DNA of 61,246 nt from Gryllotalpicola ginsengisoli DSM 22003 (GCF_000419445.1 NZ_AULK01000009.1:1-61246), one strand, 5' to 3'. Positions 50,290 through 59,025 are shown, numbered from the stretch's first letter. The notes: generated by a model not told the origin, from the sequence alone. Numbers and translations: made by a program.

Positions 50290-51641
50290 CCATCGACCAG
50301 ACCGGCACCACCGGCGGCACCATCTCCGGCACCGCCACCGGCACCGCCACGCACTTCACCAGGGAGCAGTGGAGCACGCGGGCGCGCATCGCCGTGTGGG
50401 CGGTCCGGTCGTGGCGCGAGATCCAGTCGGCGGCGACGTCGTTCTGGAAGCGCGTGTCGGACACGGTGACGCCGGTCGGATGGCTCGCGCTGTTCGCCGT
50501 CGTCGTGCTGCTGCCCGTCGGGCTGGAGCTCGGCTGGATCGAGCTCGTACTCGCCGGCCTCATCTCGGCGGCGGTGCTGCTGATCGCCATCCCGTTCCTG
50601 GCCGGCACGCTCGCCTACAGCGTCGACTTCGGCCTGCCCGTCGACCGGGTCGTCGCCGGCAGCGTCGTGACCGGCGAGCTGAAGGTCACCAACACCTCCC
50701 GTCACCTGGAACTGCCCGGCCGCATCGACGTGCCCGTCGGCGCGGGCCTCACCGACCTGTGGGTGCCGCTGCTGCGCCCCGGGCACTCGCACGCCGAGCA
50801 GGTGGTGATCCCGGCCCACCGCCGCGGCATCATCGACGTCGGCCCCGTCACGACCGTGCGCACCGACCCGCTGGGCACCCTGAAGCGGGAGGCGTCGTGG
50901 GCCGAGGTGCACCGGCTCTTCGTGCATCCGAAGACCGTGTCGATCCCGTCCACCAGCTCGGGCTTCGTCCGCGACCTCGAGGGCACGCCCACCCGCGACA
51001 TCGCGGCGGAGGACATCTCCTTCCACCAGATCCGCGAATACCAGCCGGGCGACGGCCAGCGGCACATCCACTGGAAGTCGACCGCGAAGACCGGCGAACT
51101 GATGGTGCGCGAGTTCGAGGAGACGCGCCGCAGCCGGCTCGCCATCGTGCTCGGCATGCACGAGGGCGAGTTCGCCGACGACGACGAGTACGAGCTCGCC
51201 GTGTCGGTGGCGGGGTCGCTCGGCGTGCGGGCCATCCGTGACGGCCGTGACGTCGCCGTGCTCGCCAGCGACCAGATCCTCGACGTCGCCCGGCGCTCGG
51301 TGCGCGCCATGCAGTCGCTGACCGTGACGACGCCGAACGCGCTGCTCGACGACCTCGCCACCGTCGAGCGCTCGCCGTACGCGATGGCGTTCGAGGAGGT
51401 GTGCGACCTCGCGACCCAGGCCATGAGCGACCTGTCCATCGTGTTCGTGCTGTGCGGGTCGAACGTCGAGCGGCAGCGGCTCAGCCAGCTGACCCTGCAC
51501 TTCCCGCCGGGCGTGCAGGTGGTCGCCGTCATCGCGAACCCCGGCGCGGAGCCCGGCTTCCGCTGGCTCGGCCGCATCGGCGTGTTCACCGTCGCCGTAC
51601 TCGACGACTTCCGCCACCTTCTGCGCAGGGCGGGCGTATGA
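50286..51641 (+). CDS. DUF58 domain protein, membrane-associated MoxR partner
   Basis: A 451-aa protein with a Gly/Thr-rich N-terminus and two adjacent membrane helices (about 62-105). A large cytoplasmic part follows, with the DUF58 core (REYQPGDGQRHIHWKSTAK at about 250-270) and a VWA-like continuation to the C-terminus. DUF58 proteins are constant partners of MoxR ATPases. The GTG start overlaps the moxR stop by four bases, and the stop overlaps the next ATG by four bases. The N-terminal TGTTGGTISGTATGTAT stretch is low complexity. Confidence 0.9.
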   Translation: MTIDQTGTTGGTISGTATGTATHFTREQWSTRARIAVWAVRSWREIQSAATSFWKRVSDTVTPVGWLALFAVVVLLPVGLELGWIELVLAGLISAAVLLIAIPFLAGTLAYSVDFGLPVDRVVAGSVVTGELKVTNTSRHLELPGRIDVPVGAGLTDLWVPLLRPGHSHAEQVVIPAHRRGIIDVGPVTTVRTDPLGTLKREASWAEVHRLFVHPKTVSIPSTSSGFVRDLEGTPTRDIAAEDISFHQIREYQPGDGQRHIHWKSTAKTGELMVREFEETRRSRLAIVLGMHEGEFADDDEYELAVSVAGSLGVRAIRDGRDVAVLASDQILDVARRSVRAMQSLTVTTPNALLDDLATVERSPYAMAFEEVCDLATQAMSDLSIVFVLCGSNVERQRLSQLTLHFPPGVQVVAVIANPGAEPGFRWLGRIGVFTVAVLDDFRHLLRRAGV

Positions 51642-54124
51642 GCAGGCACGGGGCACGGTCGTACGACCCGGCGGCGGCCGTCGACGCGGCGTTCATCGTG
51701 GCGCTCGCCGCGGTGGCGGTGTTCGCCGCGTGGCCGATCTACGAGACGCCGTACCTGCTGCTCACCGCCGCGGGGGCGCTCGCGCTCGCGTACGGCGTGA
51801 CCGCGCTGGGGCGGATGCTGCGCTGGTCGTGGCTCGCCACCACCTTCGCCGCGCTCCTCTGCTACGCCGCGTTCGGCGTTCCGCTCGCGATTCCGCAGTC
51901 GTTCGCGTCCCGGCTCGACCTCGCGCTCGGCTACCGGCAGCTCGCGAGCGCGACCGTGTTCGGCTTCAAGCGGCTCGTCACCGTGCCGCTGCCCGTCGGC
52001 CACTATCAAGAGCTGCTGGTGCCGTTCTACCTGGTGCTCTTCGTCTGCGCGTTGGTCGCGTTCACCCTGGTGCTGCGCGGCCGGCGCGGCCAGGGCGCCG
52101 TCGTGCCGGTGATGCTCGTGCCGATCGCGTTCGGGCCGGCGTTCGGCTCGAGCAGGATGAGCGACGCGATCTCGGTCTTCGGGTTCCGGGTCCTCGCCCC
52201 GCTCCAGCTGCTGCTGGCCGTGCTCGCGCTCGGACTGTGCGGCGGCTTCCTCGTGTGGCGGGCGCAGCACGCCCGCCGCGTGTCCCTGCGCACGGCCGAG
52301 TCGGCGAGCGGGGTGCACCGCGCGAGCGGCGGCGGCTGGGCCACGCTGCGGCGCGCGGCGGCGGCCGCCGGCGTCTCCCTCGTCGCGGTGATCGTCGCCG
52401 TGCCGATCGCCTCGACCGCCCTCGCGCCGGGCGACCGGCAGGTGCTGCGCACCTCGATCGACCCGACCGTGCAGCTGCGCCGCTACGAGAGCCCGCTCAC
52501 CACCTACCGCACCGCCTTCACCCCGTCGCAGTTCGATACGCCGCTGCTCACGGTGAAGGGCGACCTGGCGAAGGTCGGCCGGCTGCGGGTGGCCACGCTC
52601 AGCTACTACAACGGGCAGCAGTTCCAGGTGCTCTCGCAGACCGGCGACGTCGCCACCGCGTTCAAGCGCATCCCGCAGCTCACGGCCGGCGGCGCGGGGG
52701 ACGACGCCGAGGTCACCGTCACGATCGACGACTGGGACGAGGCGTGGCTGCCCACCGTCTCGGGTCTCAGCTCGGTCTCGTTCGCCGGATCGCGCGCCAA
52801 CAGCCTCACCGACGGCTTCTACTACAACACGGATGCCGACGCCGGCGTGCAACTGAACCCGCTGCACCGCGGCGACAGCTACACCCTGGCCGCCTCGACG
52901 AGCGGCTCGGCGCAGTCGCAGACGCTCGCCGACCTGCCGGCCCCGGCGCCCGCCACGCAGACGAGCGACATCCCCAAGAGCCTCACCGAGTGGGTGCGCC
53001 AGCAGGGCGTCTCCGCCGACGGCGCCGGGCTCGAGAAGCTGATCGACAGGCTGCGCGCCCGCGGCTACCTCAGCCACTCCCTCGACAAGCCGGCATCCGA
53101 CGTGCCGGACGCAGACAGCTGGGTGGCTCAGCTCAGGCAGGCCGCGCCCGGGTACAAGTGGCAGGCGAGCCCCGCCGGCGAGTCGATGGACCGCATCGGC
53201 GACATGTTCACCGACCTGCTGCGGGCGCAGCAGCAGACCGACTCGACCGACGACGCCGACCTCGTTGCGGCGGTGGGCGACGACGAGCAGTTCGCCGTGG
53301 CATCCGCTCTCATCGCCGAGTCGCTCGGCTACGACGCGCGCGTCGTGCTCGGCTTCGACCTCACCGCCTCGGCGACCGGCGGCGCGAACGACGGGGTGAA
53401 GGCGTGCGCGGACGGCGTCTGCCGCGGCCAGAACCTGAGCGCGTGGGTCGAGGTGAAGGGGGCGGATGACACGTGGATCGCCGTCGACACCACGCCGCAG
53501 TTCACGCAGCCGCTGTCGCCGGACCAGACCAAGCAGCGCTATCCGTGGAAGGGCACCGAGGTCGACCAGAAGGGCGCCCAGGTGCAGAACCCGCCCGAGG
53601 CGAACCCGAGCGGCGACGACCGGCGACCCGAGCAGAGCAACACCGAGACCTCGCACGACTCGCAGCTGCTCGTGCCGGTGCTGAGGATCGGCGGCACGAT
53701 CGTGCTGGTGCTGATGGTGCTCGCGGCGCCGTTCGCGTCGGTGCTGATCGTGAAGGCCGCGCGGCGCCGCGAGCGGAGGCGGGCCGCGAGCGCCGCCGAG
53801 CGTATGGCCGCCGGCTGGGACGAGCTCGTCGACGCCGCCGTCGATCTTGGGCTGCCCGCGCCCGGGGTGCGCACGCGCGCCGAGGCGGCGACGCTGTACG
53901 CGTCGGTGGTGCGGTCGGCCGACCCGCGGGCCTTGCGTACACTGGCTGCTGACGCAGACGAGGCGGTGTTCGGGGCATTCGATCCGCCTGCGCAGGCGGC
54001 CGAGGGCTACTGGGCGACGCTCGACGAACAGCTCGAACGGCTCGCGGCCGGCTTCCCCACCTGGAAGCGGCTGTTCGCCAGATTCTCGCTGCGATCTTTC
54101 CGCACCGGGAGAGGACGAGGCTGA
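51638..54124 (+). CDS. Transglutaminase-fold membrane protein (TgpA-like) with apparently lost catalytic residues
   Basis: An 828-aa protein. About seven membrane helices (to ~240) precede a large extracellular part with the transglutaminase-like core (about 540-625). One more helix (about 680-705) leads to a cytoplasmic DUF4129-like tail. In active members the core reads C-E-x-F-A and later H-A-W-x-E with a final Asp. Here the Cys position is D549 (GDDEQFAVA) and the His position is S601 (NLSAWVEV), while D617 remains (IAVDTTP). It therefore looks catalytically dead and may work as a structural or peptide-binding module. Start and stop overlap its neighbours (ATGA and TGATG). Confidence 0.85.
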   Translation: MSRHGARSYDPAAAVDAAFIVALAAVAVFAAWPIYETPYLLLTAAGALALAYGVTALGRMLRWSWLATTFAALLCYAAFGVPLAIPQSFASRLDLALGYRQLASATVFGFKRLVTVPLPVGHYQELLVPFYLVLFVCALVAFTLVLRGRRGQGAVVPVMLVPIAFGPAFGSSRMSDAISVFGFRVLAPLQLLLAVLALGLCGGFLVWRAQHARRVSLRTAESASGVHRASGGGWATLRRAAAAAGVSLVAVIVAVPIASTALAPGDRQVLRTSIDPTVQLRRYESPLTTYRTAFTPSQFDTPLLTVKGDLAKVGRLRVATLSYYNGQQFQVLSQTGDVATAFKRIPQLTAGGAGDDAEVTVTIDDWDEAWLPTVSGLSSVSFAGSRANSLTDGFYYNTDADAGVQLNPLHRGDSYTLAASTSGSAQSQTLADLPAPAPATQTSDIPKSLTEWVRQQGVSADGAGLEKLIDRLRARGYLSHSLDKPASDVPDADSWVAQLRQAAPGYKWQASPAGESMDRIGDMFTDLLRAQQQTDSTDDADLVAAVGDDEQFAVASALIAESLGYDARVVLGFDLTASATGGANDGVKACADGVCRGQNLSAWVEVKGADDTWIAVDTTPQFTQPLSPDQTKQRYPWKGTEVDQKGAQVQNPPEANPSGDDRRPEQSNTETSHDSQLLVPVLRIGGTIVLVLMVLAAPFASVLIVKAARRRERRRAASAAERMAAGWDELVDAAVDLGLPAPGVRTRAEAATLYASVVRSADPRALRTLAADADEAVFGAFDPPAQAAEGYWATLDEQLERLAAGFPTWKRLFARFSLRSFRTGRGRG

Positions 54125-55602
54125 TGGACTCGCAGGTCACGCAGGCGCTCGCCGTGGCGACGACGCTCGCGTGGGCGGGGATCGCGGCCGGCCTGATCAT
54201 CTGGCTCGTCGTCGTGCCGATCGGGCTCTCCGGCATCTTCGCCGCGCTGGGGGTGCCGAAGTCGCGCGCGTGGATCCCGTTCGCGAACCTCGCCACGGTG
54301 TACCGGCTCGGCGGGTTCAGCGAGTTCTGGGTCATCGCGCTGGTGATCCCGGGGGCGTCGGCCGTCGGCGCGATCGTCCTGTTCGTGGCGAGCCACAACA
54401 TCAACCGCCGGCTCGGCAAGGGCGCCGGCTACACGGTGCTCGCCGTGCTGGTGTGGTGGGTGTGGGCGCTCGTGCTCGGGCTCGGCCGCCTCGCCGAGAC
54501 GAATCCGTCGGCCGGCGGCGGCGAGCCGGTGGTGTGGTCGCTCACCCCGCGGCCCGAGCCGTCGGCGGCGATGCCCGACGATTCGGCGTCGCGCTCGGCG
54601 TCGCGCTCCTGGGCGAGTTCGCAGCAGGGCCCGGCCGCGCCCGTTTTCACGGATGCTTCGCCCCAGCCCTCCACGACGCTGATCGGCCGCATGTCTCCGC
54701 CCGCCGACGCTCCGGCCAGGCCGCCCGCGTCGTCGCCGCCCGCCGCCCCCGCGGCAGCCCCGGCGTCCGCGCAGGCCGCGGCTTCCGCCCCGGTCCCGCC
54801 GGCGTCCGCGCAGCCCGCGGCGGCACCCGCCGAAACCCTCCGCCGCTCACCGCAGTGGATCACTCCGCCCCCGTCGGTCGCTCCCGCGCCGGCCGCCGCG
54901 CCCGCCTCGTCGCCCGCGCCGTCGCCCGCGCGTTCCGCAGACGCCGCCCCGCCGGCATCGTCCGTCCCGCCCGCCGCGCCCGCCTCGTCGCCGTCGCCCA
55001 CGCGTTCCGCAGACGCCGCCCCGCCGGCATCGTCCGTCCCACCGGCCGTGCCCGCCGCCACCCCGAGCGCGCCGCCGCCGGCCCCGGCCGTGCAGCCGAC
55101 GCAGCAGTACCAGCACCTGCCGGCGCCTCCCCGGCCCGCGACCGCCCCCGGCTCTGCGACCCCGCCCGCCCAGCCGGCGAGCACCGAGGCGCCCGACGAC
55201 GCGACGGTCATCTCGAAGAACCGCTTCACTCCCGACCCCGACGCGACGGTGGTGTCGGCGCGCCGGCGCACGCGCTTCCGGGTCGAGTCCGACCTCGGCG
55301 CCCGCGTCGAGCTCACGGGGTCGGCGGTCATCGTCGGCAGGCGGCCGGTGCAGCATCCGTTGTACCCGCACGCGCAGCTGGTGACCATGACGGATGCGCA
55401 GCGATCGGTGTCCGCCTCGCACGCGGTGCTCGAGCAGATCGACGGCGAGTGGATGATCACCGACCTCGGCTCGACGAACGGCGTGTGGCTGGTCGACCCG
55501 GACACGGGGGCGGAGACCGAGCTCGGCGCCCACAACCGCGCGCCGATGACACCCGAGGTGCTGCTCGGCGAGCTGCGCATCAAGGTGGTTCCCGTTGGCT
55601 GA
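54124..55602 (+). CDS. FHA-domain protein with N-terminal membrane domain and Pro/Ala-rich linker
   Basis: A 492-aa protein. Three or so N-terminal hydrophobic segments (to ~120, DUF5684-like) are followed by a Pro/Ala-rich linker (about 125-360) and a C-terminal FHA domain (about 385-490). The FHA phosphothreonine-binding residues are present: GRRP, SASHAVLEQ and DLGSTNGVWL. Just before the FHA domain lie two short acidic-T-V motifs (DDATVIS and DATVVSARR). They resemble the ETTS phosphosite placed N-terminal to FHA in GarA/OdhI, which allows self-binding after phosphorylation. The linker DNA has a 72-base duplication (40-base core at 54929 and 55001). Confidence 0.88.
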   Translation: MDSQVTQALAVATTLAWAGIAAGLIIWLVVVPIGLSGIFAALGVPKSRAWIPFANLATVYRLGGFSEFWVIALVIPGASAVGAIVLFVASHNINRRLGKGAGYTVLAVLVWWVWALVLGLGRLAETNPSAGGGEPVVWSLTPRPEPSAAMPDDSASRSASRSWASSQQGPAAPVFTDASPQPSTTLIGRMSPPADAPARPPASSPPAAPAAAPASAQAAASAPVPPASAQPAAAPAETLRRSPQWITPPPSVAPAPAAAPASSPAPSPARSADAAPPASSVPPAAPASSPSPTRSADAAPPASSVPPAVPAATPSAPPPAPAVQPTQQYQHLPAPPRPATAPGSATPPAQPASTEAPDDATVISKNRFTPDPDATVVSARRRTRFRVESDLGARVELTGSAVIVGRRPVQHPLYPHAQLVTMTDAQRSVSASHAVLEQIDGEWMITDLGSTNGVWLVDPDTGAETELGAHNRAPMTPEVLLGELRIKVVPVG

Positions 55603-56377
55603 CGCGTCGGGTGACGAGCGGGTGACGGTCGTCGAGAGCGAGGCCGAGGGCGGGCTGCACGCGGCGTCGGCGACGGATCGCGGCAACCGCCGCTCGGGCA
55701 ACGAGGATTCGCACCTGGCCGAGTTCCCGGTGTACATCGTGGCCGACGGCATGGGCGGGCACGACGCGGGGGATGTGGCGAGCGCCGCGGTCATCCGTGC
55801 GTTCACGCCGCTCGTCGGCCGGCGCGATGTGCGGCCCGACGAGGTGGCCGACGTGATCCGCAAGGCGCACCAGTCGGTCGTGTCGATCAGCGACCACACG
55901 CCGCGCGGGGCGGGCTCGACCCTGACCGGAGTGGTGCAGGTACGGCACGACGGCGTGCCCTACTGGCTCGTGGTGAACGTCGGCGACTCGCGCGTCTACC
56001 GGGTGCGAGGCAGCAGGTTCGAGCGCATGACGATCGACCACTCGATCATGCAGGAGCAGCTGGACGCCGGCCTGCTCACCCTCGAAGAGGCCGAGACCTT
56101 CGCGCACAAGAACGTGATCACCCGCGCGGTGGGCGCCCCCGACAGCCCGCCGGACTACTGGGTGCACCCGGTCGAGCCGGGGGAGCGCCTGATGATCTGC
56201 TCCGACGGGCTGCACGGCGAGGTCGCCGAGGCCGACATGTTCGAGCTGCTCGAGGCGAACCCCGACCCGGCCGACGCGGTGCGCGCACTGGTCGACCGCG
56301 CCCTCGAGAACGGCGGGCACGACAACGTGACGGTGATCGTCGTCGACGTGCAGCACGAGGCGGCGACGGATGCCTGA
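55595..56377 (+). CDS. PP2C-type protein serine/threonine phosphatase
   Basis: A 260-aa soluble PP2C phosphatase with all metal-binding motifs: RGNRRSGNEDS, VADGMGGHDAG, GSTLTG, NVGDSRVYR, ICSDGL and GGHDNVTVIVVD. It should reverse phosphorylation by the operon kinase, as PstP does for PknB in mycobacteria. The N-terminus has DERVTVVES, similar to the acidic-T-V-V motif of the neighbouring proteins. The TTG start overlaps the FHA gene by eight bases and AAGGTGG lies upstream. It also overlaps the next gene by eight bases. Unlike PstP it has no membrane helix. Confidence 0.94.
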   Translation: MADASGDERVTVVESEAEGGLHAASATDRGNRRSGNEDSHLAEFPVYIVADGMGGHDAGDVASAAVIRAFTPLVGRRDVRPDEVADVIRKAHQSVVSISDHTPRGAGSTLTGVVQVRHDGVPYWLVVNVGDSRVYRVRGSRFERMTIDHSIMQEQLDAGLLTLEEAETFAHKNVITRAVGAPDSPPDYWVHPVEPGERLMICSDGLHGEVAEADMFELLEANPDPADAVRALVDRALENGGHDNVTVIVVDVQHEAATDA

Positions 56378-57410
56378 CCGGCACCCCTTCGACGACGATG
56401 ACACCGTGGTGACGGGCCGCCCGGTGCCGCCCGCCGACGAGTCCGGCGGTTACGACGGGGCGGACGACGAGACGGTCGTGACGGGTCGCCCGTCGGCCCC
56501 GGAGCCCGAGTCCGACGATGAGACCGTTGTGACCGGTCGCCCAGCGCCGCCCGCAGGCGAGTCCGGCGAGTCCGGCGAGTTCGAGGATGAGACGGTCGTG
56601 ACGGGTCGCCCGCCGGCTCCGCAGCCCGGCGCCGACGATGAGACGGTCGTGACCGGCCGCCCAGCGCCGCGCGCAGGCGAGTCCGGCGAGTCCGACGAGT
56701 CCGAGGATGAGACGGTCGTGACGGGCCGCCCGCCGGCTCCGCAGCCCGACGCCGACGATGAGACGGTCGTGACCGGCGGCCCGCCGGCGGTGGATGCATC
56801 CGCAGAATCCGACGACGAGACGGTCGTGACAGGCCGTGCGGCGGCAGCGGGTGCGCCTTCCGAACCCGACGACGAGACCGTTGTGACCGGCCGCCCGCCG
56901 GGGGACGCGCCCTGGGAGCCCGAATCCGACGACGAGACCGTCGTGACCGGCCGGAAGCCGCAGCCGGACAACGCCGGCGACAGCTCGGCTTCGACCGACG
57001 GCCCGCCCACCGTGCCCATGGAAGCGGCCCATGACGACACGATCCGCGTGGTTCCGCGCGCCTCCTCAGAGGCCGCGCAATACCGGGTGGCGCGGGCGTT
57101 GCCGCCGCAGGCACCGCCCGTGAACGACATCACGCTGCTCGAGTTCCGACCGCCCGAGGTCCCGAGCGGCAGCGTCGTGCGGTATGCGACGCGGGCCGGC
57201 TTCACCGTCACCGAGCTGCCCCCGTTCGACGCCGAGTGGACCGTCCCGCCCCGCACCCCGCGCTCGGCCGACACGTCCGCGATCCTCGACGAGCAGGTCG
57301 CGGCGCGCCTGTCCTGGCGGCGCCGCGCGGTCCTGACCATCGCCCTCGTGACGGCGGCGGCCGTGGTCGTGGCGGCCGTGGGAATCTGGCTCCTCTTCCA
57401 CCTGAAATGA
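56370..57410 (+). CDS. Tail-anchored protein with ten DDETVVTG repeats (candidate multi-site phosphothreonine scaffold)
   Basis: A 346-aa protein that I do not recognise as a named family. Residues 1 to about 205 hold ten copies of D/E-D-E-T-V-V-T-G (first copy DDDDTVVTG), spaced by 9-20 residues of Pro, Ala, Gly, Ser and Glu. An eleventh degenerate one reads HDDTIRVV. After a less repetitive region comes one C-terminal membrane helix (about 322-343), so the repeats face the cytoplasm. The acidic residues before Thr and aliphatics after it resemble substrates of PknB-like kinases and FHA ligands. The start overlaps the PP2C gene by eight bases. I infer a phospho-dependent docking platform. 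Confidence 0.8.
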   Translation: MPDRHPFDDDDTVVTGRPVPPADESGGYDGADDETVVTGRPSAPEPESDDETVVTGRPAPPAGESGESGEFEDETVVTGRPPAPQPGADDETVVTGRPAPRAGESGESDESEDETVVTGRPPAPQPDADDETVVTGGPPAVDASAESDDETVVTGRAAAAGAPSEPDDETVVTGRPPGDAPWEPESDDETVVTGRKPQPDNAGDSSASTDGPPTVPMEAAHDDTIRVVPRASSEAAQYRVARALPPQAPPVNDITLLEFRPPEVPSGSVVRYATRAGFTVTELPPFDAEWTVPPRTPRSADTSAILDEQVAARLSWRRRAVLTIALVTAAAVVVAAVGIWLLFHLK

Positions 57411-57483
57411 CGCCAACCGAACGGACACGACCCGATATGACATCGACGGCCTTCAAACCTGGCCCGGCGTGCGGCCGAGGCTC

Positions 57484-57489
57484 TAGCCT
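57484..57489 (+). promoter_or_regulatory. -10 hexamer TAGCCT, leaderless ABC transporter gene
   Basis: TAGCCT lies eight bases before the GTG at 57498, so the exporter genes have their own promoter apart from the upstream operon. No convincing -35 is seen in the 87-base gap. Confidence 0.45.
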
Positions 57490-57497
57490 GGTGCATC

Positions 57498-58265
57498 GTG
57501 ACTGACCCGATCCTGGTCGTCGACGGCCTCACCGTCGATTACGGCTCCCGCCGAGCGGTGAACGACCTCTCCTTCTCGATCGAGCGCGGCGAGATCTTCG
57601 GGCTCCTCGGCCCGAACGGCGCCGGCAAGACGACCACGCTCAGCGTGATCGAGGGTCTGCGGAAGCCGACGACCGGTTCGGTACGCATCGACGGCGTCGA
57701 CGCTCTGGCGAATCCGCTGGCGGTGAAGGCGAAGCTCGGCGTGCAGCTGCAGGCCACCAGTTTCCAGGACGAGCTGACGCTCAGCCAGCTGCTGCGCCTC
57801 TACGCGGGGCTCTACGGGGTGCGGCTCGACACCCGCGCCATCCGCGACCGGCTCGAGGAGTGGGGGCTCGGCGACGAGGCGGACAAGGCGTTCAAACGTC
57901 TGTCCGGCGGTCAGCAGCAGCGCTTCTCGCTCTCGGTCGCCGTGGTGCATCGGCCGCTGCTCCTCCTGCTCGACGAGCCGACGGCGGGCCTCGACCCGCA
58001 GTCGCGCCGCCAGCTCTGGGATCGGATCGAGCGTCTGCGGGCGGACGGCGGCAGCATCGTGCTGACGACGCATTCGATGGAGGAGGCGCAGTCGGTGTGC
58101 GATCGGATCGCGATCGTCGACCACGGCGGGCTCATCGCGCTCGGCGCCCCCTCGGGTCTGATCGCTCAGTACCGGGACGATCCGCGCGTGCGGCAGGTCT
58201 CGCGCGGCGAGCCGACGCTCGAGGATGTCTTCATCGGCCTGACGGGGAGTGCGATCCGTGACTGA
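57498..58265 (+). CDS. ABC transporter ATP-binding protein
   Basis: A 255-aa ATPase: Walker A GPNGAGKTT (about 39-47), Q loop, the signature LSGGQQQRFS, Walker B LLLLDEPTAGLDP and the H loop (TTHSME). The order and length fit the DrrA/antibiotic-exporter type. The GTG start fits a leaderless transcript (TAGCCT eight bases upstream). It overlaps the permease gene by eight bases, so the two form one exporter. The substrate is unknown. Confidence 0.95.
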   Translation: MTDPILVVDGLTVDYGSRRAVNDLSFSIERGEIFGLLGPNGAGKTTTLSVIEGLRKPTTGSVRIDGVDALANPLAVKAKLGVQLQATSFQDELTLSQLLRLYAGLYGVRLDTRAIRDRLEEWGLGDEADKAFKRLSGGQQQRFSLSVAVVHRPLLLLLDEPTAGLDPQSRRQLWDRIERLRADGGSIVLTTHSMEEAQSVCDRIAIVDHGGLIALGAPSGLIAQYRDDPRVRQVSRGEPTLEDVFIGLTGSAIRD

Positions 58266-59025
58266 CACCACCGGCCCGCAGTCGGGCCCCGACCTGCGTC
58301 TCACCGTTTCGTCGTTGCTGCGCGCCGATTTCACCGTGCTGACGCGCACGCGGCAGGCGATCCTGCTCAACTTCCTGGTCCCGCTGGTCTTCATCGTGGC
58401 GACGAGCCTCGGTCAGGGCAACGTGCTGAGCGATCCCGGGATGCTGATCGGATTGGCCATCACCTATGGGCTGATGTCATCCGGCATGCTCGGCTACTCG
58501 ATCGCGGTCGCGCGCGACCGTGACAACGGCGTGTTCCAGCGGCTTCGCGTCACGCCCACCCCGACGTGGGCGATCATGGGCAGCCGCATCGTCGTGCAGG
58601 TCACGGTCAATCTCGTCATGGCGATCGTGGTCCTCATCGTCGGAAGTGCGCTGCACCAAGTCGTGTTCGAGTGGTGGCAGTACCTTTCGATCCTCGGCGT
58701 CTCGCTGCTCGGAGCCACGGTCTTCCTCGGCCTTGGCCAGACGATCGTCGGTCTATTGCGCTCGTCCGCTGCGATCTCCGGCATCGGCCGGGTGCTCTAC
58801 ATCCTGCTTCTGCTCTCCGGAATCCTGGGGTCGACCGGTCTGCTCGGATCGGGCTTCAAGACCTTCTCGGAGTGGACCCCCGTCGGCGCGCTCGTGAACC
58901 TCTACGCGGCAGCCCTGGGCGGAGGTTTCACCACCGACACGCTCATCGGACTGTGCGCGTCGATCGGGTATGCGCTGATCTTCGCCGTGATCGGCATCCG
59001 CTGGTTCCGCTGGGAGTCGCACTGA
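58258..59025 (+). CDS. ABC-2 type transporter permease
   Basis: A 255-aa membrane protein with six predicted helices and the ABC-2 layout (SLGQGNVLSDPGMLIGLAI, VARDRDNGVFQRLRVTPTP, then the C-terminal LLSGILGSTG region). It pairs with the ATPase upstream. The GTG at 58258 is preferred because GGGGAG (58243-58248) is well placed; a GTG at 58249 is the alternative. A small Ala/Val-rich open frame follows after seven bases. Confidence 0.92.
   Translation: MTDTTGPQSGPDLRLTVSSLLRADFTVLTRTRQAILLNFLVPLVFIVATSLGQGNVLSDPGMLIGLAITYGLMSSGMLGYSIAVARDRDNGVFQRLRVTPTPTWAIMGSRIVVQVTVNLVMAIVVLIVGSALHQVVFEWWQYLSILGVSLLGATVFLGLGQTIVGLLRSSAAISGIGRVLYILLLLSGILGSTGLLGSGFKTFSEWTPVGALVNLYAAALGGGFTTDTLIGLCASIGYALIFAVIGIRWFRWESH

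Noticed and set aside
53340-53440. Cys pair in KACADGVCRGQ as the transglutaminase catalytic Cys
   Set aside because: It lies after the helix that should carry the nucleophile and next to the His-equivalent position; more likely a disulphide, though an alignment should confirm.
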